The notes: generated by a model not told the origin, from the letters alone. DNA of 64,000 bases from an uncultured Pseudomonadales bacterium (GCA_951813515.1 OX638346.1:558001-622000), one strand, 5' to 3'; numbered from the stretch's first letter, positions 1 to 8,827 are shown. Numbers and translations are program-made.

Positions 1-281
1 CCGCGGGACTCCACACGTTCGATCGGCCGGATGTCCTGCTCCGGAATGCCGCTCATCAACCCTTCGGCGAGCCCAAGCGCAATCGCGATCCTCAGCACGC
101 TGTCCAGGCTGCTCGGCTCGCCCGTTTCCACGCGACGCAACGTCCGCAGCCCAATCCCCGCGTTCGCCGCGAGCGCCGCCTGGGTCACGTTCTTCGCGAG
201 ACGCTGCCGAGCCAACCGGACGCCCAGTTCCGCCCGCAGCGAGCGCGACGTCACATCCCTTTGAGTCGTATTATCAGCCAT
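1..281 (-). CDS. HipB-like XRE-family DNA-binding protein, cut by window edge
   Basis: Reading leftwards from 281, 93 codons stay open to the window edge, so the C-terminus is missing. The protein starts MADNTTQRDVTSRSLRAELG and has a Cro/CI-type helix-turn-helix at about residues 20-60 (NVTQAALAANAGIGLRTLRRVE). It continues with a GEPSSLDSVLRIAIALGL stretch that is characteristic of small HTH proteins paired with HipA-type kinases. I chose the ATG at 281 because an AGG lies 6 nt upstream; an in-frame ATG at 293 would add four residues. By family knowledge such proteins repress their own operon and neutralise a HipA toxin. The hipA partner would lie left of the window, so the toxin-antitoxin role is inference. 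Confidence 0.75.
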   Translation of the reverse strand, partial: MADNTTQRDVTSRSLRAELGVRLARQRLAKNVTQAALAANAGIGLRTLRRVETGEPSSLDSVLRIAIALGLAEGLMSGIPEQDIRPIERVESR

Positions 282-693
282 ATTCGGCCTCATAAAAGCA
301 TTTCGTCGGATTAATCAGCCTTATGTTACCTATAAAGTGTTTATCACGCAAAAGGCAGAAAAATACCTTTTATAAAGATATTTCCCTAAATACCGGCATT
401 AAATGACCTTTTATTTCATTCGGGAAAGACATCGCTGGCTGAACGCCTCAAGACTTGGAACCCCCGCGCACTGATGGAACAGGCACAGCGGACAGCCATC
501 GAAGGGGACTCATCGACTGGCGAAGTTACGTCGCAAGAACGCGGAGACAGCGGGGCCGCGCCGGCGGCCAAAGAGCGCCGCCAAGGGATTTCGGGACTAC
601 ATTGCGGAAGGGATAGGTGAGGACCAACTCAATGATCGGCACCGTCAAAGCGACGCGAGATCCAGTCCTCACCCGATCAATAACAACTCCGTC
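282..693. other. Intergenic region, AT-rich then apparently non-coding
   Basis: The first 140 bases are markedly AT-richer than the rest of the window and hold the palindromes described for 332-371. From about 440 to 693 the composition returns to GC-rich. A 48-codon open frame at 474-620 has no recognisable product and no convincing ribosome binding site, so it is not called. Confidence 0.5.
332..371. promoter_or_regulatory. Palindromic operator candidates upstream of the HipB-like gene
   Basis: Two inverted repeats lie in an AT-rich tract 50-90 bp upstream of the regulator start. One is ATAAA-GTG-TTTAT at 332-344. The other is AAAAGG, ten bases, CCTTTT at 350-371. A related ATAAAGATATTT follows at 372-383. 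Their spacing upstream of an XRE autoregulator fits operator and promoter sites. No clean -35/-10 pair could be assigned. Confidence 0.45.
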
Positions 694-1425
694 CTACGCT
701 TCTTCAATCGCGATCGCCCGCACCCACGTCCCTTCCATGCGCTCGACGTTGAGCGGCAGGCTCATGAAAAAGCAACGATCCTGCTTGAGGGTCTCGATAT
801 TGACCAGCGGATACACGATGGGGATGTTGTTCCCGGTCATCGCCCGGTGCGTGGGGCAGTTGTCGGGTTCGGGATCGAGGGACCTGGTTTCCCAGCGGAT
901 CCCGGGCACCCCCACGCAGAGCGCCTTGATCTTCTTCTCCTCCGCGAGCCAATAGGCGGTATCCCCCTCAATCCAGGGTGTGTCGTCGTCCCTATTGGTG
1001 CTGCCCATGATCAGGATATCGCCTTCCCTCACGTTGGACAGGTGCTCCGGCAGGATCGGTTCCCCTTTCAGATGGTCAAGCTGGCAGACACAGGCTTCGC
1101 CGTAGTAGGCGTCCACCGGCATCTCCCAGATGCCTTTCATTCCGTCCGGCAACTCCGTCCAGTTGTCGTTGTGCCCGATGCCCAGTTGCACGTGCGAACC
1201 CATGTGACCGCTGACGCCGCCACCGGGCCAGGCCGCGACGGTGCCCACGTTGCACGCCACCAGGTGCTCGATGGTGCCGTCCTTTTCGTTGTAGGTCTCC
1301 TCGACGATCCAGGGCATGTTGTAGACGTCTCGCCTGCCTTCCTCGACGGTCTGGTCCATGCGGGTCACCCGCGAGACCAGCTCCCAACTCAAGTCGACGA
1401 TTCGGTGTCCTTCAAGGCTGATCAT
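694..1425 (-). CDS. Cyclase family protein (KynB-like metal hydrolase), copy 2
   Basis: A 243-residue protein of the cyclase family (PF04199), relatives of kynurenine formamidase that hydrolyse amide, lactone or ester bonds with a metal centre. The usual signature is HxGTHxDxPxH; here residues 74-80 read HMGSHVQ, so the Thr and the Asp are changed to Ser and Gln. Its start overlaps the end of the upstream paralogue by 4 bp (ATGA), which argues against the longer in-frame extension to 1839 and points to coupled translation. The two proteins share the same framework, including VPDGMKGIWEMP-like and HPLVNI-like blocks. It is the last gene of the minus-strand operon with the acid-sugar kinase and aldolase. 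The substrate is unknown. Confidence 0.85.
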   Translation of the reverse strand: MISLEGHRIVDLSWELVSRVTRMDQTVEEGRRDVYNMPWIVEETYNEKDGTIEHLVACNVGTVAAWPGGGVSGHMGSHVQLGIGHNDNWTELPDGMKGIWEMPVDAYYGEACVCQLDHLKGEPILPEHLSNVREGDILIMGSTNRDDDTPWIEGDTAYWLAEEKKIKALCVGVPGIRWETRSLDPEPDNCPTHRAMTGNNIPIVYPLVNIETLKQDRCFFMSLPLNVERMEGTWVRAIAIEEA

Positions 1426-2243
1426 GATTCTTCCCCTTCCTCTTCCAGGGCGATGGCCCTGATGAAACTGGCTTCCGACTTCACGAACCGCAGCGGCAAG
1501 CCGACGTAATACACCCGGTCTTTGGTCAACCTGTCGATGTTGACCAGCGGATGCGCTATGGGGACGTTGGCGCCCAGCAGCAGGCGCCGGATGGGCGAGT
1601 TGTCGGGCGCAGGCAACTTCAGGTCGTATTGCCACTCGATGCCCGGCACGCCGATGCCGATCATCTTGATCCTGCGATCGTGGATCAGCCATTCGCAGGT
1701 GGCCGTGGACAGCCACGGCTGCTCGAGGCCGGTAAAGGGGCTCGTCATCAGGACGATGTCCCCGACCTCGACGTTGGAGAGATGTTCCGGTTTGATTTCC
1801 TGGCCGCGCACGTCCCCTTCCCGGCTCCTGACTCTCCATCCCTCACCAAGGGGATATTCACTCGGGTCTGTGATGGCGCGCGGCTCGAGATCCTTGAGAT
1901 TGCAGACCGCCGCCTCACCCATAAAGGTCGTGAGCGGCATTTCCCATATCCCCTTCATGCCGTCGGGCACGCCCGTCCAATGGCTGATATGGCCCTTGCC
2001 GCCCTGCACGTGGGCACCGTGGTGCGTGGTCATGCGTTCCTGGTGCCAGACCTCGTCGCCGCCGGGCGGTGCCGAATACAGGGTAAACAGCGAATTGTCC
2101 CCCGGGAACCTGCCCTCCTGCATGACCCAGGGCCTGCCGTACGGGTCGGTATTGCCTTCCTCTAGCGAGCCATCCACTCGATAGACCCGGGCCTTGAGGC
2201 GCGGACTCAACTCCACAGGCCTGTAACCCTCGAAACTGAACAT
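1422..2243 (-). CDS. Cyclase family protein (KynB-like metal hydrolase), copy 1
   Basis: A 273-residue cyclase-family protein (PF04199), paralogous to the gene that follows it. The metal-site region at residues 74-80 reads HHGAHVQ where most members have HxGTHxD, so the same Asp-to-Gln change is present in both copies. It is longer than its partner by an insert of about 30 residues near positions 115-150. It lies 46 bp downstream of the aldolase gene and overlaps copy 2 by 4 bp, so all are probably one transcript. The shared substitution and tight coupling suggest the two proteins may form a heteromer; that is inference. Confidence 0.85.
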   Translation of the reverse strand: MFSFEGYRPVELSPRLKARVYRVDGSLEEGNTDPYGRPWVMQEGRFPGDNSLFTLYSAPPGGDEVWHQERMTTHHGAHVQGGKGHISHWTGVPDGMKGIWEMPLTTFMGEAAVCNLKDLEPRAITDPSEYPLGEGWRVRSREGDVRGQEIKPEHLSNVEVGDIVLMTSPFTGLEQPWLSTATCEWLIHDRRIKMIGIGVPGIEWQYDLKLPAPDNSPIRRLLLGANVPIAHPLVNIDRLTKDRVYYVGLPLRFVKSEASFIRAIALEEEGEES

Positions 2244-2289
2244 AGTGTTTCCTTAACTCGAAAAATCGTTTGAATTTGGCCGAAGCCAA

Positions 2290-2937
2290 TCAGATGTAGC
2301 GCCCGTAACTCACCCTGCGGGCGCGGTCGAAGAACTCGTCCCACTGCGCGCTGGTGAGACGGCTGGGTTCACCGAATTGGCGGGAGAGCAGATATTGTCT
2401 GCACATGATCTCGAGGCGCTGCGCGAGTTCGACGCCGGATTTCAGATTTCCCGCCCGACAGATCATGCCGTGGTTGCCCAGAAGACATGCGTTTCGATCC
2501 TTCAGGGCGGATGCCGCATCGTGGGCAAGCGTCTCGGTGCCAAACGTCGAGTACGGCACGCAAGGCACGTCGTCGCCACCGAAGGTCCCCACCAGGTAGT
2601 GGAAACCCGGCAGCGGCTCGTTCTGGCAGGACAGGGCCACGCAATAGTCCGAGTGCGTATGCACCACCGCCTGCGCCCTTTCGTGCTGCCGATAGATCTC
2701 TGCGTGCATTCGCCACTCGGACGACGGCTTGACGTCGCCTTCCCAGTCGCCGTCCAGTGAAACGCGCACGATGCGTTCCGGCGCGATGTTCGCCTCGGAC
2801 GCGCCGCTGGGCGAAATCAGCATGCCGTCCTCGAAACGACAGCTCAGGTTGCCCGAGGACAGCTCGTTCAATCCGAGACTCGCCGAATAGCGATAGCACG
2901 CCGTGACCTCTTCCCTGACCTTCTGTTCGTCACTCAT
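2290..2937 (-). CDS. otnC: Class II aldolase/adducin family protein, probable OtnC-type decarboxylase
   Basis: A 215-residue class II aldolase-fold protein. It has the metal-binding HTH triplet at residues 93-95, a third His at about 156 (LLGNHGM) and an acidic residue at about 74 (SSEWRMH), all in the family positions. The start overlaps the end of the DUF1537 kinase gene by 4 bp (ATGA). DUF1537 kinases paired with class II aldolase-like proteins are known as the OtnK/OtnC route: the kinase phosphorylates a 3-oxo-tetronate and OtnC decarboxylates it to dihydroxyacetone phosphate. The assignment rests on this pairing. A fuculose-phosphate-type aldolase remains possible. Confidence 0.75.
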   Translation of the reverse strand: MSDEQKVREEVTACYRYSASLGLNELSSGNLSCRFEDGMLISPSGASEANIAPERIVRVSLDGDWEGDVKPSSEWRMHAEIYRQHERAQAVVHTHSDYCVALSCQNEPLPGFHYLVGTFGGDDVPCVPYSTFGTETLAHDAASALKDRNACLLGNHGMICRAGNLKSGVELAQRLEIMCRQYLLSRQFGEPSRLTSAQWDEFFDRARRVSYGRYI

Positions 2938-4217
2938 TCTCCGGACTCCCCGTTTTCTGACCGTCTCATGCGCGCGAGAGCATACTCAAAGAACGTCTCG
3001 TTCCCCAGGCCGCCCGCCTTGGTCACCATTGCCAGCGGTCCCGGCGCGCGGCTGAAACAGTAACCGCCCGACAGGTCGTCGAAGGAACCCACCTCCACCT
3101 GCCGGATACCGAGCGCGGAAAAAACCTGGCCACTCGTCTCTCCACCCGCAACCACGAGCTTGCGCACGCCGAGTTCGTAGAGAATCTTCGCGGCCTCGCC
3201 CAGCAGGCCGTCTGCTCGCGCCGCAGCTCCGTCCTTGCCGAGCGCCTTCTGCGCGCGTTCGACCCCGGCCACGTCCGCGGAAGTGGACACGGCCACCGGA
3301 CCGTGGGGCAGATGCTCCGCCGCCCAGCCCCGGATCTCGTCGAGCAATTCATCCTCCGATCGCTCGAGATCGATGCGAAATACCGCGTGGCGGCTCTCGA
3401 AATAGTCGACCTGGCGCAGCGTCGACGGCGCGCAGCTCCCGGCAATGACCGCCTCGTATCCGGGCGCCGGGGGCAGCACCGTCCGGTCTCCCGGGGGATG
3501 ATCCGCCGGCAGCCACTGGCGCGCCAGGAACCCGGGCAGCGCATCGCCGCCCGTGGTCACCGCCCAGTCGTTCACCAGTTCGGCGACCCTGGTGACATCG
3601 TCATCGTCGACGGAGTCGATCACGAACGCGTGCGTGCCCGAAGCAACCTGCGCGTCGACGTATTCGCGCGCCGCGTCCAGGCCGCCATGCAGCACGCGGT
3701 GGGGGATCAGTCCAACCGGTCCCGTCATCTGGGGCTCAAGCACTTGCATGAGGTTGGCATTGGTCATGGGCGTCACCGGGTCGTAGCGCTTGAAAGACTC
3801 GGACAGCAACTGGCGGCCCACGAACAGGCGCCCCTGGAACACTGTGACGTTGTATTCCGGGAAGGCGGGCGCAAAGATCACCCGGTCGGCACGTGTCACC
3901 GCCAAGAGTGCTTCGGCGGCGGGTCCGATGTTGCCCTCGTCGGTGCAGTCGAACGTCGCGCAGTACTTGTAGTAGATGCGCTTGGTATCGATGGCCCGCA
4001 GCGCGTTGCCGATGGCGCTCACTTCCCTGCGCGAATCCGGAGCCGGGATGAGGCGAAGCTTCTTGCCCACCACCACCGCATCGCTCTCGGCATCGAGGTT
4101 GCCCAGCGCCTCGGCGGAAGTGACCAGGGGACAGCGGACACCCTCCCGCTCGAGCAGGCTCGCGACCATCATCCCGCCGGTCAGGTCATCCGCTATGATT
4201 CCGAGTTCGAGCGCCAT
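2934..4217 (-). CDS. otnK: Four-carbon acid sugar kinase (DUF1537 family), OtnK-like
   Basis: A 427-residue protein with the two-lobed architecture of acid-sugar kinases. The N-terminal sugar-binding lobe opens with the family signature IIADDLTGG at residues 7-15. The C-terminal nucleotide-binding lobe contains the Gly-rich VVAGGETSGQV motif. Length is normal for the family. The ATG at 4217 has a GGAGG-like purine stretch a few bases upstream. It is the first gene of the minus-strand operon and is divergent from the PhyH gene across 95 bp. Expected reaction: ATP-dependent 4-phosphorylation of a 3-oxo-tetronate or related four-carbon acid. Confidence 0.82.
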   Translation of the reverse strand: MALELGIIADDLTGGMMVASLLEREGVRCPLVTSAEALGNLDAESDAVVVGKKLRLIPAPDSRREVSAIGNALRAIDTKRIYYKYCATFDCTDEGNIGPAAEALLAVTRADRVIFAPAFPEYNVTVFQGRLFVGRQLLSESFKRYDPVTPMTNANLMQVLEPQMTGPVGLIPHRVLHGGLDAAREYVDAQVASGTHAFVIDSVDDDDVTRVAELVNDWAVTTGGDALPGFLARQWLPADHPPGDRTVLPPAPGYEAVIAGSCAPSTLRQVDYFESRHAVFRIDLERSEDELLDEIRGWAAEHLPHGPVAVSTSADVAGVERAQKALGKDGAAARADGLLGEAAKILYELGVRKLVVAGGETSGQVFSALGIRQVEVGSFDDLSGGYCFSRAPGPLAMVTKAGGLGNETFFEYALARMRRSENGESGE

Positions 4218-4312
4218 GCAATTCCTCCTTTTCGCCAGTATCTCGCGAACAGGGGGACGCGCTCAATTCGACCGGAAACTAGATTCCCCCGTTTACGGAG
4301 AGGGTCCTTACA

Positions 4313-6109
4313 TTGCGTTACACGAATCCCGAGACCCTGGTGGCCGACTTTGTCACCCGCGGATTCGTCGCGCTCGCGCCGGAAAGTCTCGGCGTAAGCA
4401 CCGGATTGCACGAACGCATCTTTGAACTGGAGCGACGTGCGCGTGCCGAGCGGAAACGCATCACCGCGGCCCTGATTCCGGAAGTGCTCGATATCATCAA
4501 CGCGCCGGGCGTCGTCGAAGCCTGTGAGCGCCTGGCCGGAAGAGACTGGGCGGTCGTGCCCTTCACCCACAACGCGCCCTACCTCAGCGACGCCTTCGAT
4601 CAGTGGTGGCACAAGGACGACAACGGCCCGTACAACATGCGCAAGGCGCGCCATCACCACGCGATCCAGATCGAGTTGCTGTACTACCCGCAGGCCGTGC
4701 GCGAGGACATGGGGCCCACGGCGATCATTCCCTATTCGCAATACTGGACCTTCAATCACGAAGAGAATCACGACAACTTCGCCGGCGCCGACCACCTCGA
4801 CTTCGACTACATCATGGAGGGCATGGATCGGATCGCCGTGAGCGGCGAGCATTCGAACTACGATCGGGAGGACATTCGCCTGCAGCGAACGGCGCACGAC
4901 GAGCGAATGCGCGATGCCATCCGCAAGACCGGCTGGCCCCTCGTGGCCCCGTTCGAGATCGGGCCGCTGCGGGCCGGCAGTGTCGTCCTGTGCTCGCACA
5001 ACCTGTTCCACCGCCGCAACCATCGCCGCGACGACTGGAAGACCTGGGCAGCGAACCCGCGCTTCATGTGGCGCTTCTGGCTCTACCGCACCACCGAGCC
5101 GGAAGCGGGAGACGCCCCTGAGGTTGAATGGCGCGGCGCGGACGTCGATCCGATGACAGGAATCGAACTCGGCGAGGCCGTAGCGACCTCGGCGCCAGTC
5201 TGGCGTTACCAGGACCATTGGCTACGGTCCGGTCGGCCCCCGCCGAAGGTCGAGCGCGCCGCAGAGACGGCGATCCCGCGTCTCTACGCACGCGGCGACG
5301 CGTCCGAGCCCACGCGAATCGCCGCCGCCTACGAACTGGCGTCTGTTGCGGACGAGTCGAGCGCAGTCGCCGCGCTTGGCGAAGGCCTCGCGAGTGACCG
5401 CGAGAGCGTGCGTCGTGCGGCGACCTACGGACTCGTCGCCCTCGGAGAAGCGGCCACGCCGACGCTGCTCGAAGCCGTGGTATCGCCGGTCCGGTGGGTG
5501 CGCAAGGCGGGTGCGTTTGGTCTCGGGGCGGCCGGCGCCCCGACCGCAGAAATCTTGCGGGCGTTGCGCGAACGGCTCCTCGACGACGAATCCGTTTACG
5601 TACGTTCGGTGGCGGCAGACGCGCTGGGATGTCTCGCTCGGCGCGCGGCTGCGCGCGATCGGGAGGAAGAGGTGCTGACGGCTTGCTGCGACGCGCTGAT
5701 CGACTCGCTCAAGCGGGAAAAGAACCGGCTCGCGATGAACGTGGCGCAGAACCGCAGCATCAAGTTCGTCCGCCCGACGGATGATTGCGATGTCTGCGAA
5801 GGCATCGGCGTCGATTACCGCGAGCAACGTTTCGAGCAAGTCCGATCCGTCGTCCGGGAGAACGCGCTGTGGTCCATGGTGATCCTCGCTACGCATCTCC
5901 CCGCGCTGGACGAGCGTGCGGTGCGGATGCTGGAGTCCATCGTGCGGGAAGACACCAACGTCTTCGCGGTCGGACTCGCGATGGATACGCTGAACCGCGC
6001 GGGACGGCTCTCGGAGGCGATGCTGCAATGGTCACCCATAGCGGATCGGGAATCGCTGTCGCGGTGCAGAAGAACGCTTGACGTCCGGGTGCTTCAGCGA
6101 GCGGGCTAA
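4313..6109 (+). CDS. Phytanoyl-CoA dioxygenase (PhyH)-like domain fused to HEAT-like repeats
   Basis: A 598-residue two-part protein. Residues about 10-285 form a PhyH-type Fe(II)/2-oxoglutarate oxygenase with the metal motif His100-x-Asp102 (QWWHKDDNG) and a distal His region at HNLFHRRNH. From about residue 315 to 470 come alanine- and leucine-rich helical repeats of HEAT/PBS type (VRRAATYGLVALGEAA, VYVRSVAADALGCLA). A third helical section follows with a CDVC motif near 490. The start is TTG at 4313, preceded by GGAGAGGG; no ATG fits as well. The last 4 bp overlap the convergent sulfatase gene. Substrate and the role of the repeats are unknown; the repeats may dock a carrier or partner protein. 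Confidence 0.8.
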   Translation: MRYTNPETLVADFVTRGFVALAPESLGVSTGLHERIFELERRARAERKRITAALIPEVLDIINAPGVVEACERLAGRDWAVVPFTHNAPYLSDAFDQWWHKDDNGPYNMRKARHHHAIQIELLYYPQAVREDMGPTAIIPYSQYWTFNHEENHDNFAGADHLDFDYIMEGMDRIAVSGEHSNYDREDIRLQRTAHDERMRDAIRKTGWPLVAPFEIGPLRAGSVVLCSHNLFHRRNHRRDDWKTWAANPRFMWRFWLYRTTEPEAGDAPEVEWRGADVDPMTGIELGEAVATSAPVWRYQDHWLRSGRPPPKVERAAETAIPRLYARGDASEPTRIAAAYELASVADESSAVAALGEGLASDRESVRRAATYGLVALGEAATPTLLEAVVSPVRWVRKAGAFGLGAAGAPTAEILRALRERLLDDESVYVRSVAADALGCLARRAAARDREEEVLTACCDALIDSLKREKNRLAMNVAQNRSIKFVRPTDDCDVCEGIGVDYREQRFEQVRSVVRENALWSMVILATHLPALDERAVRMLESIVREDTNVFAVGLAMDTLNRAGRLSEAMLQWSPIADRESLSRCRRTLDVRVLQRAG

Positions 6110-7476
6110 AGCGTCGTAGCCTGACTCTGGCAGACTCTCTCCAGGACCCTCAATCGCAAGGCTTCCACATCGGATTGATACTCGGCCAGGCCGGCGAGAT
6201 TCCTGGTTTCGAGCGGGTCGTTTCTTCGATCGAAGAGCAGGTACGCCTGGCCCTCCCTGTTGAGGGCAATCTTCCAGTCGTCGTTCATCAACAGGAACTC
6301 ACCCGAGATCTCTGACAGGCCATCCTCCCGATGGTCGCCACCTTCAAGGGCGCCCGTCAGGGACCTTGCGAACTGCTGGTAGTCGAGGGTGCCACCCGCG
6401 AATTCCACCAGCGTCGGACCGACATCGCAGTTTTCCGCGATGCTGTCGTTGACGATGCCGCCCTTGCCCCCCGGAACCCGCACCACGAGGGGCACGCGCA
6501 ACGCCCCGTCGTAGAAATTCATCTTGTAAATGAGGCCATGGTCGCCGTTCATCTCGCCATGGTCCGATGTGAAGGCGATGACCGTGTTGTCCATCTCGCC
6601 ACGCGCCTCGACGACCTCGAGAATCTCGCCGATCTGGCGGTCGATCAGGGTGACATTGCCCGCGTAGTTCGCCCGCATGGCACCGATGTCGCCCTCTTCG
6701 AAGTCGGGACAGAAGCGTCCCTTGCGAAGGTGATCGAGCCAGCCATCCGGCCGCGGCGCCTGATCGAACGCATCGGCAATCGGTTCGGGCATCGCGCCGG
6801 ATTCATACATGCTCGCATAGGGTTCGGGGGCATCCCACGGTTCATGCGGCCCGCCAAAGCTGACCCAGCAGAACCAGGGCTCGTCCCGGTTGTAGGACTC
6901 GAGGTAGCGTTTCGCCTTCTGCCCGACGTAAACGTCGTAGTAGTCCTCGAGCGGCAGAACGGACGGTCGGGCCACGTACGGCTTGTTGGCGAAGCGCTCC
7001 TTGACGTCCGCCCGGTAGGCCTCGAGCAATCCCTTCTCTTGCCACGCGGCGGTCATGTGGCTCAGCACCTCGGCGCTCGCTCTCGGTCCCCCGATCTCAT
7101 CGACGTCATCCAGGCCCCAGGCATGCAGCAGATCCTCTTTTTGCCGCAGGTCGCCGACGTGGGGATGCAGGTGCGTCTTGCCGAACAGGCTGGTGCGATA
7201 GCCGAGCTTGCGGATCTCTCCCATCCAGTTATCGGCGTCCGCCTGCATGGTGTTCGACTGATGGGTCCACACGCCGTTGCTGTGGGGGTACTTGCCGGTC
7301 GCCAGCGTCAGCCGCGCAGGCACGCAGACAGGCGTGGTGGTGATGCACTGGGTAAACCGCACGCCATCGGCGGCGATGCGATCCAGGTTGGGGGTTCGCA
7401 CCCAGTCGCCGCTGGTACCCATGGCGTCCCAACGCTGCTGGTCGGTCATCAGGAACAGGATGTTGGGCGTACTCAT
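6106..7476 (-). CDS. Cysteine-type sulfatase (formylglycine-dependent)
   Basis: A 456-residue sulfatase/phosphodiesterase-superfamily enzyme. The metal-binding N-terminus NILFLMTDQQRWD begins at residue 5. The modification signature C-x-P-x-R is present at Cys51 (PVCVPARLTLATG), so activity should need conversion of Cys51 to formylglycine by a sulfatase-modifying enzyme not seen in this window. Further family blocks are GKTHLHPH and AFTSDHGEMNGDHGL. There is no signal peptide, so it is probably cytoplasmic. It lies 20 bp downstream of the DUF427 gene on the same strand. Confidence 0.9.
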   Translation of the reverse strand: MSTPNILFLMTDQQRWDAMGTSGDWVRTPNLDRIAADGVRFTQCITTTPVCVPARLTLATGKYPHSNGVWTHQSNTMQADADNWMGEIRKLGYRTSLFGKTHLHPHVGDLRQKEDLLHAWGLDDVDEIGGPRASAEVLSHMTAAWQEKGLLEAYRADVKERFANKPYVARPSVLPLEDYYDVYVGQKAKRYLESYNRDEPWFCWVSFGGPHEPWDAPEPYASMYESGAMPEPIADAFDQAPRPDGWLDHLRKGRFCPDFEEGDIGAMRANYAGNVTLIDRQIGEILEVVEARGEMDNTVIAFTSDHGEMNGDHGLIYKMNFYDGALRVPLVVRVPGGKGGIVNDSIAENCDVGPTLVEFAGGTLDYQQFARSLTGALEGGDHREDGLSEISGEFLLMNDDWKIALNREGQAYLLFDRRNDPLETRNLAGLAEYQSDVEALRLRVLERVCQSQATTL

Positions 7477-7496
7477 TTCTGAACACCAACGGCGAA

Positions 7497-7778
7497 TTAC
7501 GCGATGACTTCAACGCCGTGCCAGAACGCCACGCGTCCGTCGATCTGGCGCGCTGCCGCCTTGGGCACTGGGTAGTACCACACGGCATCAGGATTGGTTT
7601 CGCCGCCTACGACGAGATGGTAGTAGTGGGCCGTTCCCTTCCAGGAACAGACCGTCGTCGTGTCGCTTGCCGCGATCGCGTCTTCTCGCAGGACAGCGCG
7701 CGGGAAGTAGTGGTTTCCCTCCACGATCACCGTGTCGTCGCTTTCCGCCACGATCTGGCCATTCCAGACTGCTTTCAT
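7497..7778 (-). CDS. DUF427 domain protein
   Basis: A 93-residue single-domain protein starting MKAVWNGQIVAES and matching the small beta-rich DUF427 family (VWYYPVPKAAA, HVVVGG-like core, WHGVEV near the end). The ATG at 7778 is preferred over the upstream extension to 7994 because the extension is arginine-rich and unlike the family. The molecular function of DUF427 is not established. It sits between an ankyrin lipoprotein gene and a sulfatase gene, all minus strand. Confidence 0.85.
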   Translation of the reverse strand: MKAVWNGQIVAESDDTVIVEGNHYFPRAVLREDAIAASDTTTVCSWKGTAHYYHLVVGGETNPDAVWYYPVPKAAARQIDGRVAFWHGVEVIA

Positions 7779-7882
7779 GTGTCTCTTCCCTGACGCGGCT
7801 CGATCCGACCCCCGATTGTATTTGACATCGCCTGACGGGGCCTCTGGCCGGAGCATGCAGACTCCTGGCGGGATCCCAGCCA

Positions 7883-8827
7883 CTACAACTTGGCCCTCAG
7901 CATTGTGGCGATCTCGCCCTTGCCCTTCTCCACCTCGTCCCGGTCCGGTATCGGAATCCCGAACATCGACGCGATGTATTCGGTGGTGGCCCAATCCAGC
8001 TCTGCGGCCGTAAGCGCCGTGCTGCCGTCATCGTTCACCGCCTTGAGGTCGGCACCTGCGGCAAGAAGCACCTTCGCGATGTCCACCCGTCCCAGGAATG
8101 CCGCAAGAATCAGCGCCGTGGTGCCACTTCTCGGGTCACGTGCGTTCGGGTCCGCACCTTTGCCCAGGGCTACCTTCAATGCAGCCGCGTTGCCTCCCAC
8201 GATCAGCTCCGCCAGGGCGTCCCAGCCGTAGGGAGACGCGCCTCCCAGCATGGCGACGATCTCTTTTCGGCCCGCCTCCACCGTGGCCCGGTTCACCGGC
8301 AATCGCAGCGTCGCGGCGACCTCCTTCGTGGTGGCCCAGTCCATCATGGCGATGTCCAGGGCCGACTGTCCGGAGTGGTTGCGAATGGAGGTATCGCTGC
8401 CGAAACCCATCAACATCTTCGCCATCTGGTCCCGACCCAGGAAAGCCGCCGCTGCCAGGGCCGTGCCGCCGTTGCCGTTGCGCGCGTTCACGTTGGCGCC
8501 GTTGGCGAGAAGCCACTTGACCGATCCGAACTGTTCGGTGACCACGGCAACCGTCAGCGCCGTCACCTGCGCTCCCGGCATCAGGCCGTCGAGGTCGACG
8601 CCAGCGCGTTTGTTCGCCTCCAGGTCGGCCAGGGCGCCCTCGGCGGAGGCTTGCCAGATGTCCATGGTCGGTCCCGAAAGTTCCTCTTCCGCTACCGGCG
8701 GCGCGGTCTGAGTTTGCGGCGCGCAAGCCGCGAGCAAGAATACGGCCAGCGCCAAAGGCGGGGAACTCCACCCTGGGAACAAACGTATCCGGGGAGCGCC
8801 AGCTGGCAAGAACGATGTCACAGTCAT
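7883..8827 (-). CDS. Ankyrin-repeat lipoprotein
   Basis: A 314-residue protein with a lipoprotein signal: basic start, hydrophobic PPLALAVFLLAAC, lipobox LAAC with Cys35. After the membrane anchor come at least two pairs of ankyrin repeats (VKWLLANGANVNARNGNGG; AALKVALGKGADPNARDP; IAKVLLAAGADLKAVNDDG). The repeats occur in two similar halves joined by an xEVAATLRLPV / EYIASMFGIPI-type helix, which suggests internal duplication. I chose ATG 8827 because it places the lipobox correctly. It is probably anchored in the outer membrane facing the periplasm as a protein-binding scaffold; partner unknown. Confidence 0.8.
   Translation of the reverse strand: MTVTSFLPAGAPRIRLFPGWSSPPLALAVFLLAACAPQTQTAPPVAEEELSGPTMDIWQASAEGALADLEANKRAGVDLDGLMPGAQVTALTVAVVTEQFGSVKWLLANGANVNARNGNGGTALAAAAFLGRDQMAKMLMGFGSDTSIRNHSGQSALDIAMMDWATTKEVAATLRLPVNRATVEAGRKEIVAMLGGASPYGWDALAELIVGGNAAALKVALGKGADPNARDPRSGTTALILAAFLGRVDIAKVLLAAGADLKAVNDDGSTALTAAELDWATTEYIASMFGIPIPDRDEVEKGKGEIATMLRAKL

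Noticed and set aside
617..1509. Plus-strand open frames opposite the cyclase genes
   Set aside because: They mirror the minus-strand cyclase genes, have no family resemblance and no ribosome site; GC-rich DNA produces such shadows throughout the window.
1426..1839. Long N-terminal extension of the second cyclase gene
   Set aside because: The added residues are arginine/histidine-rich, overlap the upstream gene completely, and the ATGA-coupled start at 1425 gives the same N-terminus as the paralogue.
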